Assembly: GCF_006539685.1 (NCBI RefSeq)
Contig: NZ_BJNM01000015.1
Location: 1 to 64,000 of the forward strand
DNA length: 64,000 nucleotides
Source: Gluconobacter oxydans
Lineage (GTDB): Bacteria; Pseudomonadota; Alphaproteobacteria; Acetobacterales; Acetobacteraceae
Reading direction: 5' to 3'
Shown here in pieces: positions 27,420 through 35,922 of this stretch (the stretch's first letter is position 1; the number at the start of each line of letters is the position of its first letter). A model generated the notes under the pieces. It was not told the origin of the DNA. It ran no database searches and saw only the letters and a program-made list of their open reading frames with translations. A program made the translations under genes and the position numbers.

Positions 27420-28778
27420 TTACGCCTTCCGCCATGTTGTGCCACCAGGGCCGTCTTCAAGGGTGATGCCATCGGCTGCAAGCTGCGCACGGATGGCATC
27501 GGCACGGGCGAAATCGCGGGATTTGCGGGCTGCAAGACGTTCTTCGATCAGCTTTTCAATGGCACTAGCGTCCACACCGGACTGGAACCACTCGGCAGGC
27601 GTGACATTGAACAGGCCTAGAAGCTTTCCGGCTGCCAGCAGGCTGGAGGCTGCGTCCTGATCGCCCTGCATGGCGGCATCCGCCAGCGGGTGGAGCGCGG
27701 CAATGGCCAGCGGTGTGTTCAGATCATCGCACAGCGCATCCATGACCGCAGCGGGCAGGGCGGTGCCGGGCTGTGCGTTCCCGCGTTCCAGCGCCCGGTA
27801 CAGCCGGTCCAGAACCCGGCGCGCTTCCTCAAGCTTCTCCCAGCTGAAATCCAGCGTGGAGCGGTAATGCGCGCCCAGATAGAGCAGACGCAGCGGCTCG
27901 GCCGGCGAGCGGTCCAGCACTTCGCGGATCGTGAAGAAATTGCCGAGCGATTTCGACATCTTCTCGCCGTTCGACAGCAGCATCCCGTTATGGACCCAGT
28001 GCGTGGCGAACTTGCCATGCGGATAGCAGCACATGGACTGCGCGCGCTCGTTCTCATGATGCGGGAACAGCAGATCATCGCCGCCGCCATGGATGTCGAA
28101 GCTCTCGCCCAGATAACGGTGCGACATGGCCGAGCATTCGATATGCCAGCCCGGACGCCCACGCCCGTATGGGCTGTCCCAGCCCGGCAGATCCGGCTCG
28201 GACGGCTTCCACAGCACGAAATCGCCCGGATCACGTTTGTAAGGCGCGACTTCAACACGCGCACCCGCAATCATGTCATCCAGCGAACGGCCTGAAAGCT
28301 CCCCATAGGACGGGAAATTGCGCACCGCGAACAGGACATGCCCTTCGGCCACATAAGCATGGCCGTTCTCGACCAGACGCCCGATCATTTCCAGCATGTC
28401 GTCGATATGATGGGTCGCGCGCGGCTCGATATCGGGCGGCAGAATGAAGAGTGACGCGAGATCTTCATGAAAGGCCTGCGTCGTGCGCTCCGTCAGGGCG
28501 GAAATGTCCTCCCCGTTTTCCTTTGCGCGTGCGTTGATCTTGTCGTCCACGTCCGTCACGTTGCGGACATAGGTCACGCGCGGATACATCGTGCGCAGCA
28601 GGCGAATGAGGATATCCGCGCACATCATTGCGCGCAGATTGCCTAAATGCGCGCGGTCATAGACGGTCGGTCCACAGAAATAGACGCGCACATTCTCAGG
28701 ATCGAGGGGCGTGAACGGTCGCTTGTCGCGAAGATGGGTATCGTGCAGGCGGAGCACGTTTGAAGCAGGATCGGCCAT
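27420..28778 (-). CDS. cysS: Cysteinyl-tRNA synthetase
   Basis: A 452-residue class I synthetase for tRNA-Cys. The zinc ligand Cys35 occurs in VYFCGPTVYD, the HIGH variant HLGN is at 44-47, and KMSKS is intact at 273-277 (EKMSKSLGN). The HHENERAQS zinc-site region and WHIECSAM are also present. The start at MADPASN gives the normal N-terminus; the frame is open twelve codons upstream. It is the first gene of a leftward unit cysS-trmJ-KirBac-epimerase. The 86 bases before it are shared with the divergent MATE gene. Confidence 0.97.
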   Translation of the reverse strand: MADPASNVLRLHDTHLRDKRPFTPLDPENVRVYFCGPTVYDRAHLGNLRAMMCADILIRLLRTMYPRVTYVRNVTDVDDKINARAKENGEDISALTERTTQAFHEDLASLFILPPDIEPRATHHIDDMLEMIGRLVENGHAYVAEGHVLFAVRNFPSYGELSGRSLDDMIAGARVEVAPYKRDPGDFVLWKPSEPDLPGWDSPYGRGRPGWHIECSAMSHRYLGESFDIHGGGDDLLFPHHENERAQSMCCYPHGKFATHWVHNGMLLSNGEKMSKSLGNFFTIREVLDRSPAEPLRLLYLGAHYRSTLDFSWEKLEEARRVLDRLYRALERGNAQPGTALPAAVMDALCDDLNTPLAIAALHPLADAAMQGDQDAASSLLAAGKLLGLFNVTPAEWFQSGVDASAIEKLIEERLAARKSRDFARADAIRAQLAADGITLEDGPGGTTWRKA

Positions 28779-28864
28779 ACGCCGATCAATGCGCCAGCCT
28801 TGGTTCAGGTGCAACAGGCTTTGTTACTCTTGTCGGAAGGTTTGGCCCCTGTAATAGGGGGCGC

Positions 28865-30259
28865 ATGAGCAGTGCCCTTTCCAGTCCGCCGACCGATCCG
28901 ACAACCCCGCGCAGTCATGCGCTGGCCCTGCTGCGCGTTGCCCTGCCGCTGGCCCTGTCGCAGCTTTCCGAAATGGCCATGGGTGTCACGGATACGATCC
29001 TGCTGGGTGGCCTCGGTGTAACAGAGGTTGCCATTGGTGGCCTGTCGAGCACGTTCTTCTTCACGACGATGGTGACCTTCCAGGCCATTCTGGGCGGGGC
29101 AGGGGTGCTTCTGTCGCATGGCCGCGGGGCGGAAGAACATGGCCGGACGTCCCATGATGGTCGCAGCGTCATGAGTGCGACACTGATGCTGGCCATTGCG
29201 GTCTTCATCCCCTGCGCGCTGCTGCTGGCCTTTTCGAAAACGATTTTCGGTGCGATCGGCGAGCCTGCCGAGGTCGTCACTCATGGCAGCCGTTTCATCG
29301 ACATCCTACTGCTGTCGCTGCTGCCCGATCTGGCAGTCATCGGCGTCCTGCGTGTAGCGCTGCCAGCACTTGGAGCGGAGACGCTGCTGCTCTGGATCAT
29401 GCCGGCCATGGCGGTCTGCAATGGTCTGACCAATGCGGCGCTCATTCATGGCTGGGCCGGGCTGCCGGCCATGGGGCTGTACGGTTCTGCAACCGCCACG
29501 ACACTGACCGGCTGGGTCGTCAGTTTTGCGCTGTTCGGATTGTGCCTGACCCATCCGCGCGTCCGGGCGGTGCTGAAGCCCGCCGCCGTGCAGTGGCCTG
29601 TCGTGAAGGAACTGCTGAAGCTTGGCGGACCGATGATGATGGGAGCGGCCGCCGAAATCCTGATGTTCCAGATTACCAGTCTGCGTGCTGGAGAACTCGG
29701 AACCCACAGTCTGGCCGCGCATCAGGTGGCGCTGAATGTCAGTTCGCTGCTGTTCATGGTGTGTCTGGCGATCGGGCAGGCGACCAATGTTCGCGTGGCA
29801 TACTGGCGCGGTGCCGGCCGTATGGAGCAGAGCCGTCGCGCGGCCCTGACCGGGACGGGCATCGTCCTGATGTGGAGCCTTGCCACATCCTCGCTGCTGC
29901 TGATCTGGCCGGAGAAGATCCTGCCGCTGTACTTTTCGAATCGTGCGCCCGACCCCGAGACGACGGCGCTCGTCGTCATCCTGCTGCGGACTGCCGGGCT
30001 GTATCAGATCGTGGATGGGCTGCAATGCGTGTTCAGCGGCGCCCTGCGCGGTTGCGGCGACGCCGTGACGCCCATGCTGATCGCCGTAGCGAGTTACGGT
30101 CTGATCGGTCTGGTTTTCGGGGGATGGCTGGCCTTCCACCAGCATGTCGGTGTGGAAGGCCTGTGGATCGGCATGGCGCTGGCGCTGGCCACGACCTGCG
30201 TGGCCTTCGGGATCAGGCTGCTGCGTGTGATGCGCAAGCCCGTCCCTGCCAGATCGTGA
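28865..30259 (+). CDS. MATE-family efflux transporter
   Basis: A 464-residue inner-membrane antiporter of the multidrug and toxic compound extrusion family (NorM/DinF-like), exporting drugs or metabolites in exchange for Na+ or H+. About twelve hydrophobic segments are visible. Family features include the N-terminal ALPLALSQLSEMAMGVTD, the repeat-like second half LLKLGGPMMMGAAAEILMF, and ALRGCGDAVTPMLI. The start ATG at 28865 gives a usual N-terminus; the frame is open upstream towards cysS. Its last 47 bases overlap, in the opposite direction, the end of the MFS transporter gene. Substrate unknown. Confidence 0.9.
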   Translation: MSSALSSPPTDPTTPRSHALALLRVALPLALSQLSEMAMGVTDTILLGGLGVTEVAIGGLSSTFFFTTMVTFQAILGGAGVLLSHGRGAEEHGRTSHDGRSVMSATLMLAIAVFIPCALLLAFSKTIFGAIGEPAEVVTHGSRFIDILLLSLLPDLAVIGVLRVALPALGAETLLLWIMPAMAVCNGLTNAALIHGWAGLPAMGLYGSATATTLTGWVVSFALFGLCLTHPRVRAVLKPAAVQWPVVKELLKLGGPMMMGAAAEILMFQITSLRAGELGTHSLAAHQVALNVSSLLFMVCLAIGQATNVRVAYWRGAGRMEQSRRAALTGTGIVLMWSLATSSLLLIWPEKILPLYFSNRAPDPETTALVVILLRTAGLYQIVDGLQCVFSGALRGCGDAVTPMLIAVASYGLIGLVFGGWLAFHQHVGVEGLWIGMALALATTCVAFGIRLLRVMRKPVPARS

Positions 30260-31427
30260 TGAAATAGATCAGCAGACCCAGAGCCGAGAACACGGCTCCA
30301 CCCCAGCCAACCGATCCCAGTCCAAACCCGGAGCTGACCAGTACGGCGCCCAGCCAGGCGCCAAAGGCGTTGGCCAGATTGAAGGCTGAATGATTCAGTG
30401 AGGCCGCCAGCGTCTGCGCGTCTCCGGCAACTTCCATCAGGCGCGTCTGAAGGGCTGGGGAGAGCATAATGATCCCGGCCGGGACAAGGAACGTGAGCGG
30501 CAGCATGGCGTAGGGCGAGGGCAGCAGAAGCCAGAACCCCAGCATGAAGACGATGCTTGCCGTCAGTGAGACGATCACCGTCCGGTCAATGCTGCGATCC
30601 GCCATGGTGCCGCCGAGCGCATTGCCCGCCACCATGCCAAGTCCCCACACGACCTGATAGACCGCGACAAGCCAGCCCGGCAGATGCGTCACCTGCGTCA
30701 GGCCGGTCGTCAGGAAGGTGTAGATCCCGAACAGACCACCAAACCCGACTGCACTGGTCAGCAGCGTCAGCAGAACCTGTGGTCGCTTGAATGCGCCGAG
30801 TTCGGACAGTGCGCTTGCGCCCGGATGTGGCCTGTCACGTGGCGCGAAGAACCAGATCCCTGCAAAACACAGCACGCCCAGTGCGGCGATGCTGCCGTAA
30901 GCCACGCGCCAGCCCACATGGTTGGCGGCATAGGTCGACAGCGGTGAGCCGATCACCGTCGAGATCATGATGCCCGACAGCACCTGCCCGACGGCCCGCC
31001 CACGCCGGGCCCGTTCGACCATCGACGCGCCAATCAGCGCCGAAACGCCAAAGAAGGCCCCGTGAGGCAGGCCCGTGATGAAGCGCATGAGTTCGATACC
31101 GGCAAAGCCCGGCATGAGAATGCTGCCGATATTGCCCGCGATGAACAGGCACAGCAGGCAGAGCAGAAGCGTGCGGCGGGGCAGGCGTGCACCGATGATC
31201 GCAATCAGCGGAGCGCCGATGACAACGCCCATTGCATAGGCCGAGATCGCCCAGCTTGCCTGCGAAATGGTGATGTTCAGGGAATGGGAGAATTCAGGCA
31301 GCAGTCCCATCATGGCGAATTCGCCGGTTCCGATGGTGAAAGTTGCCAGCATGAGGGACAGCATGGCCGGTCCGACACCGTGGGGTGGGCGCACCCGCTC
31401 GACGTCGAGAGGTTCGATGGAGTCCAT
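30213..31427 (-). CDS. MFS transporter (AraJ/sugar-efflux type)
   Basis: A 404-residue inner-membrane transporter of the major facilitator superfamily with about twelve transmembrane helices. The N-terminal half shows FTIGTGEFAMMGLLPEF, the loop RLPRRTLLL between helices 2 and 3, and GLPHGAFFGVSALIGA, all typical of the DHA1/AraJ group that exports arabinose, drugs or other small molecules. Substrate cannot be named. Its stop codon lies inside the 3' end of the convergent MATE gene, giving a 47-base tail-to-tail coding overlap. The upstream gene is the BON-LysM protein, separated by a terminator. Confidence 0.88.
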   Translation of the reverse strand: MDSIEPLDVERVRPPHGVGPAMLSLMLATFTIGTGEFAMMGLLPEFSHSLNITISQASWAISAYAMGVVIGAPLIAIIGARLPRRTLLLCLLCLFIAGNIGSILMPGFAGIELMRFITGLPHGAFFGVSALIGASMVERARRGRAVGQVLSGIMISTVIGSPLSTYAANHVGWRVAYGSIAALGVLCFAGIWFFAPRDRPHPGASALSELGAFKRPQVLLTLLTSAVGFGGLFGIYTFLTTGLTQVTHLPGWLVAVYQVVWGLGMVAGNALGGTMADRSIDRTVIVSLTASIVFMLGFWLLLPSPYAMLPLTFLVPAGIIMLSPALQTRLMEVAGDAQTLAASLNHSAFNLANAFGAWLGAVLVSSGFGLGSVGWGGAVFSALGLLIYFITIWQGRACASHAAA

Positions 31428-31482
31428 AAGAAGTAAGTCCGGGAATGGAGGTCAGGACCGCCCTGCCATTGCCGGATGCTGA

Positions 31483-31520
31483 AAAGCGGTAACGGCTCCC
31501 CGAGAGGGAGGAGCCGTTAC
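31483..31520 (-). terminator. Intrinsic terminator of the BON-LysM gene
   Basis: An eleven-base perfect inverted repeat (31489-31499 with 31510-31520) with a ten-base loop. Read on the minus strand it lies eight bases after the BON-LysM stop and is followed by CGCTTTTC. Confidence 0.75.
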
Positions 31521-31527
31521 GGGCAGA

Positions 31528-31998
31528 TCAGTTCTCGGTTGGCAGACGGATGGTCTGACCCGGATAAATGTCATCCTTGGATGTGACAAGCGGTTGATTT
31601 GCATCAAGGAGCTCATCACCCGTGACATCCTGCGGCAGCTTGTCGGCAACCTCGTCCAGTGTCTTGCTGGTCTTGATCTCCAGGAACTCCGGATCGGGCG
31701 TGCCGGGCGGCACGGCAATCTCGGCTTCGACCGCGGAGACGCCTGCGACGTTGCCGGCCGCCAGGATCATCTGGTCGCGTTCCTTGGCGCTTTCCGCGTT
31801 GCCGCGCAGATAGATGGTGCGGTCATCGATCACCAGATGGGACATGTGCATCTGGGCGAGGCCAAATCTCTTGAAGGCACGCTTGATGACGCTCTCCCCG
31901 GGCTTGGGGGGCAGCGGCGCGTCAAGGGACTGGACCAGTCCTTCGAGGGAGCCTTCGCCGACACGGCCGGCCTTGGGATTGAAGCGATAGATTTTCAT
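31528..31998 (-). CDS. BON and LysM domain protein (Kbp/YgaU-like)
   Basis: A 156-residue protein resembling E. coli Kbp (YgaU), a cytoplasmic potassium-binding protein. A BON domain spans about residues 45-95 (VIDDRTIYLRGNAES, then ILAAGNVAGVSAVEAEI). A C-terminal LysM-like domain spans about 105-154, with LLDANQPLVTSKDDIYPGQT matching the family closely. There is no signal peptide, agreeing with a cytoplasmic place. The N-terminal 40 residues differ from Kbp. The ribosome site before ATG 31998 is weak. It is a single-gene unit with its own terminator. The potassium link is inferred from similarity. Confidence 0.8.
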   Translation of the reverse strand: MKIYRFNPKAGRVGEGSLEGLVQSLDAPLPPKPGESVIKRAFKRFGLAQMHMSHLVIDDRTIYLRGNAESAKERDQMILAAGNVAGVSAVEAEIAVPPGTPDPEFLEIKTSKTLDEVADKLPQDVTGDELLDANQPLVTSKDDIYPGQTIRLPTEN

Positions 31999-32363
31999 AC
32001 AGGAAACTCGAAAAAGCGTGTTGCTCCCCCAGAGCGCGCTTCTTCAGAAGCACAGGGGGAGTCCCGGACCGTTAGCGCAGCCGGACATAAAGTGGTTGCG
32101 CATTTTCCGAACCCCCACTGCAAGAAAATCACAGGGCTCGCAGGCAGGTTTTGATTGACCCCGACCGGGGACTCCTGTAGGCGCGACGGCACAGCCGGAA
32201 ACGTGGACGTACCGGCCGGACCATCAGTGCGGGATTCTGCATCCCGCCGGCCCGGCATCTGGGTGCGCGCCCGTCCTTTCCAATCCGGGGAAGGGCCTAC
32301 CGGCACAACAAAACGGACCGCCATGCAGCATGGGGCGGTTCTGATGAGTACAGGGGTCAACCC
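31999..32363. other. Intergenic region between the BON-LysM gene and rpsD
   Basis: A 365-base gap between divergent genes that must hold the promoters of both. It contains a nested inverted repeat at 32024-32061, annotated separately. Short open frames here lack ribosome sites and family features, so I call no gene. The stretch just before rpsD is probably its 5' leader; ribosomal protein S4 regulates its own operon in other bacteria, but I see no recognisable S4-binding structure by eye. Confidence 0.5.
32024..32061. repeat. Nested inverted repeat
   Basis: Outer arms CTCCCCC (32024-32030) and GGGGGAG (32055-32061) enclose a second perfect stem of six bases (32038-32043 with 32046-32051). 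The element lies 26 bases upstream of the BON-LysM start on its strand and about 300 bases before rpsD. It could be a 5' leader hairpin or a processing site; no T-run is adjacent, so it is not an obvious terminator. Confidence 0.5.
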
Positions 32364-32981
32364 ATGTCAAAGCGTCTTGAGAGCAAGTACAAGATCAATC
32401 GCCGCCTCGGCGTCAACCTGTGGGGCCGTGCCAAGTCCCCGGTCAACCGTCGCGAATACGGCCCCGGCCAGCACGGTCAGCGCCGCAAGCAGAAGCCGTC
32501 CGACTTCTCCATCCAGCTGATGGCCAAGCAGAAGCTCAAGGGCTACTACGGCAACATCAGCGAGAAGCAGTTCCGCAAGTATTATGACGAAGCCGTCCGT
32601 CGCAAGGGCGATACGTCCGAGAACCTGATCGGTCTGCTCGAGCGTCGTCTGGACGCCGTTGTGTACCGTCTGAAGTTCGCGATCACGCCGTTCGCTTCGC
32701 GTCAGTTCATCAGCCACGGCCACGTCACGGTCAATGGCAAGAAGGTGAACATCCCGTCCTACCTCGTGAAGGAAGGCGACGTCATCGAGGTTCGTGACTC
32801 CTCCAAGCAGCTCGCCATCGTGCTCGACGCTGTACAGACGGGTGAGCGCGACACGCCGGAATACGTCGAAGTCGATCACCGCCAGATGAAGGGCACGTTC
32901 CTGCGTACCCCGGTTCTCTCCGATGTGCCGTACCCGGTGCAGATGGAACCGAACCTGGTCGTCGAGTTCTACTCCCGCTAA
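32364..32981 (+). CDS. rpsD: 30S ribosomal protein S4
   Basis: A 205-residue primary rRNA-binding protein of the small subunit, nucleating assembly of the 16S 5' domain. The sequence is typical from [20 protein letters not shown] onward. The S4 RNA-binding fold is seen at about 95-155 with [29 protein letters not shown] and [13 protein letters not shown]. The C-terminal LVVEFYSR is intact. It stands alone here and not in the alpha operon with rpsM-rpsK-rpoA, which is usual in alphaproteobacteria. Two hairpins follow it, the second a good terminator. Confidence 0.98.
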   Translation: MSKRLESKYKINRRLGVNLWGRAKSPVNRREYGPGQHGQRRKQKPSDFSIQLMAKQKLKGYYGNISEKQFRKYYDEAVRRKGDTSENLIGLLERRLDAVVYRLKFAITPFASRQFISHGHVTVNGKKVNIPSYLVKEGDVIEVRDSSKQLAIVLDAVQTGERDTPEYVEVDHRQMKGTFLRTPVLSDVPYPVQMEPNLVVEFYSR

Positions 32982-33020
32982 TCCGATCCCGGGCCCACCG
33001 GCCCGGATCAGAAAGCGACC

Positions 33021-33063
33021 GGAAAGCGCCGGGCGGGTCTCCCGTCCGGCGCTTCCTGTTTTC
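33021..33063 (+). terminator. Terminator of rpsD
   Basis: A long G+C-rich stem (about 33021-33037 with 33041-33056, one bulged A and one G-T pair) followed by TGTTTTC. A smaller hairpin at 32985-33009 lies between it and the rpsD stop. Confidence 0.7.
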
Positions 33064-33147
33064 AGGCCCACCGCCCGGATGCGCGGCCAGTGCCGGTTTG
33101 CGGCGTTCTGGCATAGTTCCGGGCGTCCCGTTCCCATCGGAGTTCCC

Positions 33148-34695
33148 ATGTCCGAAGCCCCCAGCGCGGAAATCAGCCGCGAGATCGCCCGTCGGCGCAC
33201 CTTTGCCATCATCTCTCATCCGGATGCCGGTAAGACGACCCTGACCGAGCGTATCCTGCGTGCCGGTGGTGCCATCCAGATGGCAGGCAATGTCCGCGCC
33301 AAGGGCGAGCGCCGCCGTACCAAGTCCGACTGGATGGGCATCGAGCGCGATCGTGGCATTTCCGTCGTGACCTCGGTCATGACCTTCGAATATGGCGACT
33401 GCGTCTTCAACCTGCTCGACACGCCAGGCCATGAAGACTTCTCCGAAGATACCTACCGTACCCTGACGGCCGTGGACTGCGCAGTCATGGTCATCGACGC
33501 CGCCAAAGGCATCGAGGACCGGACCCGCAAACTGTTCGAGATCTGCCGTCTGCGCGACATTCCCATCGTTACCTTCATCAACAAGATGGACCGCGAGGCG
33601 CAGGATTGCTTCGCGCTGCTCGATGAAATCGCCAGCACGCTGGCCCTTGATACGTCCCCGGCGACCTGGCCGATCGGACGGGCCGCCAAGTTCATCGGCA
33701 CCTACGACCTGCGTACGAAGGAAGTGCACACCAAGGAGCCCATCGGCGAGGATGATCCCCGCATCATCCAGATGCGCGAGGAAGTCGAGCTTGCCGAAGC
33801 GGCACTCCCCGAGTTCGACCGTGAATCCTTCGATGCCGGTCATCTGTCCCCGGTGTTCTTCGGTTCTGCCATGAAGGAAATTGGCGTCACGGATCTGCTC
33901 GACGCGCTCGTCGCCTATGGCCCGGCTCCGCGTGCCCAGCAGACCGAGACCCGGGAAGTGAAGGCCAGCGAAGATCAGGTCACGGCTCTGGTGTTCAAAA
34001 TCCAGGCCAACATGGACCCCAATCACCGCGACCGCATGGCGTTCGCCCGTGTCTGCTCCGGCCGTCTGACCCGTGGGATGCGTCTCAAGCATGTCCGGAC
34101 CGGCAAGCAGTTCGCCCTGCACACGCCGCAGTTTTTCTTCGCCCGTGACCGCCAGCTTGCCGAAGAAGCGTTCGGTGGCGACGTCGTCGGTATTCCGAAC
34201 CACGGCACATTGCGCATCGGCGATACGCTGAGCGAGAGCGAAGACCTGCGTTTCACCGGCGTGCCCCACTTCGCGCCTGAAATTCTGCGCCGCGTCCGCC
34301 TTGATGATGCGATGAAGGCCAAGAAGCTGCGTCAGGCTCTTGTGGAACTGGCCGAGGAAGGCGTTGTACAGCTCTTCCGCCCGCAGGATGGTCTGTCGCC
34401 GATCGTGGGCGTGGTCGGAACGCTGCAGCTCGACGTGCTCCAGTCCCGGCTTCAGGGTGAGTACGGCGTGGCCATCGGTTTCGAGAGCACGCCCTATTCT
34501 CTGGCCCGCTGGATCACCGGCGACCGCGCCAAGATCGAGGCGTTTCAGGATCTGAACCGATCCGCCATGGCTGACGATCTGGACGGCGATCCGGTTTTCC
34601 TCGCAACATCATCCTTCATGATGCGCCGAACCATCGAGATGAACCCCGATCTGGAGTTCCACGACATCAAGCAGATCGGCATGGCCTCGGTCTGA
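33148..34695 (+). CDS. prfC: Peptide chain release factor 3
   Basis: A 515-residue translational GTPase that recycles RF1/RF2 from the ribosome after termination. The P-loop HPDAGKTT lies at 24-31, the switch-2 motif DTPGHEDF near 90, and NKMD near 145. RF3-specific stretches include FHDIKQIG-like ending and PHFAPEILRRVRL. The frame is open for 75 codons upstream, but the ATG at 33148 matches the family start (SREIARRRTFAIISHPDAGK). It lies 166 bases after rpsD beyond a terminator, so it likely has its own promoter. A strong bidirectional terminator follows. Confidence 0.97.
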   Translation: MSEAPSAEISREIARRRTFAIISHPDAGKTTLTERILRAGGAIQMAGNVRAKGERRRTKSDWMGIERDRGISVVTSVMTFEYGDCVFNLLDTPGHEDFSEDTYRTLTAVDCAVMVIDAAKGIEDRTRKLFEICRLRDIPIVTFINKMDREAQDCFALLDEIASTLALDTSPATWPIGRAAKFIGTYDLRTKEVHTKEPIGEDDPRIIQMREEVELAEAALPEFDRESFDAGHLSPVFFGSAMKEIGVTDLLDALVAYGPAPRAQQTETREVKASEDQVTALVFKIQANMDPNHRDRMAFARVCSGRLTRGMRLKHVRTGKQFALHTPQFFFARDRQLAEEAFGGDVVGIPNHGTLRIGDTLSESEDLRFTGVPHFAPEILRRVRLDDAMKAKKLRQALVELAEEGVVQLFRPQDGLSPIVGVVGTLQLDVLQSRLQGEYGVAIGFESTPYSLARWITGDRAKIEAFQDLNRSAMADDLDGDPVFLATSSFMMRRTIEMNPDLEFHDIKQIGMASV

Positions 34696-34700
34696 AACGG

Positions 34701-34735
34701 AAAAACCCCGCTCTGCAAGGAGCGGGGTTTTTTCT
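34701..34735. terminator. Bidirectional terminator between prfC and mtnK
   Basis: A perfect eleven-base stem (about 34702-34712 with 34720-34730) with a short loop, with a run of A on the left and T on the right. It can serve prfC on the plus strand and mtnK on the minus strand. Confidence 0.9.
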
Positions 34736-35922
34736 TACAGCCCCATCAGGGAAAGAACGCTGTCGAAGGATCGGAGCGATACGCTTTCGACAATCAGCGT
34801 CCGGCCGATCTGAAGCGCCTTCTGCCGTGCGAGCAGACGCTCCTGTTCCGTGGTGCAGAGACCATAATCCGCCACCTGCGCGAACCCGACGGTCCGGCGG
34901 ATCATTTCCAGACCGCAGAACCCGGCCGTATCGCGCAGGATCTCGCTCAGGAAGGTTTCGATGAGGGCTGGTCGGGTAGCGGGGCCGGACAGCGCCCACA
35001 TATCTCCACAGCCTGCCCGAAGGCCGGTTCGCAGTTCTTCGGAAAACTTCTGCCAGAAGGCCAGCATCTCTGTCCGGATTGCGTCCGCCTTGTGCGGAGC
35101 CGCGCAAAGATGCAGCGCGAGATTGCCCAGATAGAGGCCGCAGTCAAAGCCGATGGGCCCCATCGTTGCGAACTCACCGTCAATGACCCGCACATCCGCG
35201 CCATCCAGCATGATGGAGCCCGTATGCAGGTCCCCGTGCAGCAGGGCCTGCCGGGCCGTCAGGAACCGGTCCTGAAGCCGTCCGACGGCCTGATGCAGAA
35301 CCTGATCGGTCTGAAGTGCCTTCACATCCGCTCGCAGACCTTCTTCCGGCTCCGGATTGCGGTCGCAGACTCGATACGGGTCCGTCAGGATCAGATCGAC
35401 CGTGATGCGGGTGAGGGCGGTATTGCCGGAAAACTGTTCCAACAGATGCGCGCCGGTTTCAAAGGGCTGACTGACCCAGCCCGTCGCCTGGACGGTGCGG
35501 GCGACATACGATCCGATCACGGCGGAAAACCCCGGAGCGGCCTGATCTGCGATCAGGGCTGAGCGCAGCACTTCATGCTCCGTCAGGCATTCCATGACGA
35601 GCAGGAACAGGTCCGGATCATAAGCGAAAAGTTCGGGCATCAGCCCCGTAACGGCCGGGGCGACGGCCTGCATGTAGCGCGACTCATACAGGGCGCGTTC
35701 CAGAGGCATCGGCCAGTCCGGCGCTACGCGCACATGGGGGAGAGCCTGCTTGCAGCACAATGCTCCCGCCGGACCATTCACCAGGAACACCGTATTGAGA
35801 TTGCCGTCACTGACTTCGCGAATGTCCCAGTCGGCAGCCGCGCCGCCCAGACGCCCTGAGAGGTCATGTCGCTGAGCCAGCCACTCCCGCAGGGCCTGGG
35901 CATCGAGAATGCGGTAGGTCAT
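34735..35922 (-). CDS. mtnK: S-methyl-5-thioribose kinase
   Basis: A 395-residue kinase with an aminoglycoside-phosphotransferase fold that phosphorylates methylthioribose in methionine salvage. Close family matches are VSDGNLNTVFLV near 37, LILTDPY near 178, the catalytic loop HGDLHTGSI at 229-237, VIDGEFATMGPIGFD, and GLEMIRRTVGFAQVADY. The metal-binding motif reads DGEFA where Bacillus has DPEFA. Its ATG overlaps the stop of an upstream NUDIX gene (ATGA). The usual partner MtnA (methylthioribose-1-phosphate isomerase) is not in this window. Activity on another pentose is possible. Confidence 0.9.
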   Translation of the reverse strand: MTYRILDAQALREWLAQRHDLSGRLGGAAADWDIREVSDGNLNTVFLVNGPAGALCCKQALPHVRVAPDWPMPLERALYESRYMQAVAPAVTGLMPELFAYDPDLFLLVMECLTEHEVLRSALIADQAAPGFSAVIGSYVARTVQATGWVSQPFETGAHLLEQFSGNTALTRITVDLILTDPYRVCDRNPEPEEGLRADVKALQTDQVLHQAVGRLQDRFLTARQALLHGDLHTGSIMLDGADVRVIDGEFATMGPIGFDCGLYLGNLALHLCAAPHKADAIRTEMLAFWQKFSEELRTGLRAGCGDMWALSGPATRPALIETFLSEILRDTAGFCGLEMIRRTVGFAQVADYGLCTTEQERLLARQKALQIGRTLIVESVSLRSFDSVLSLMGL

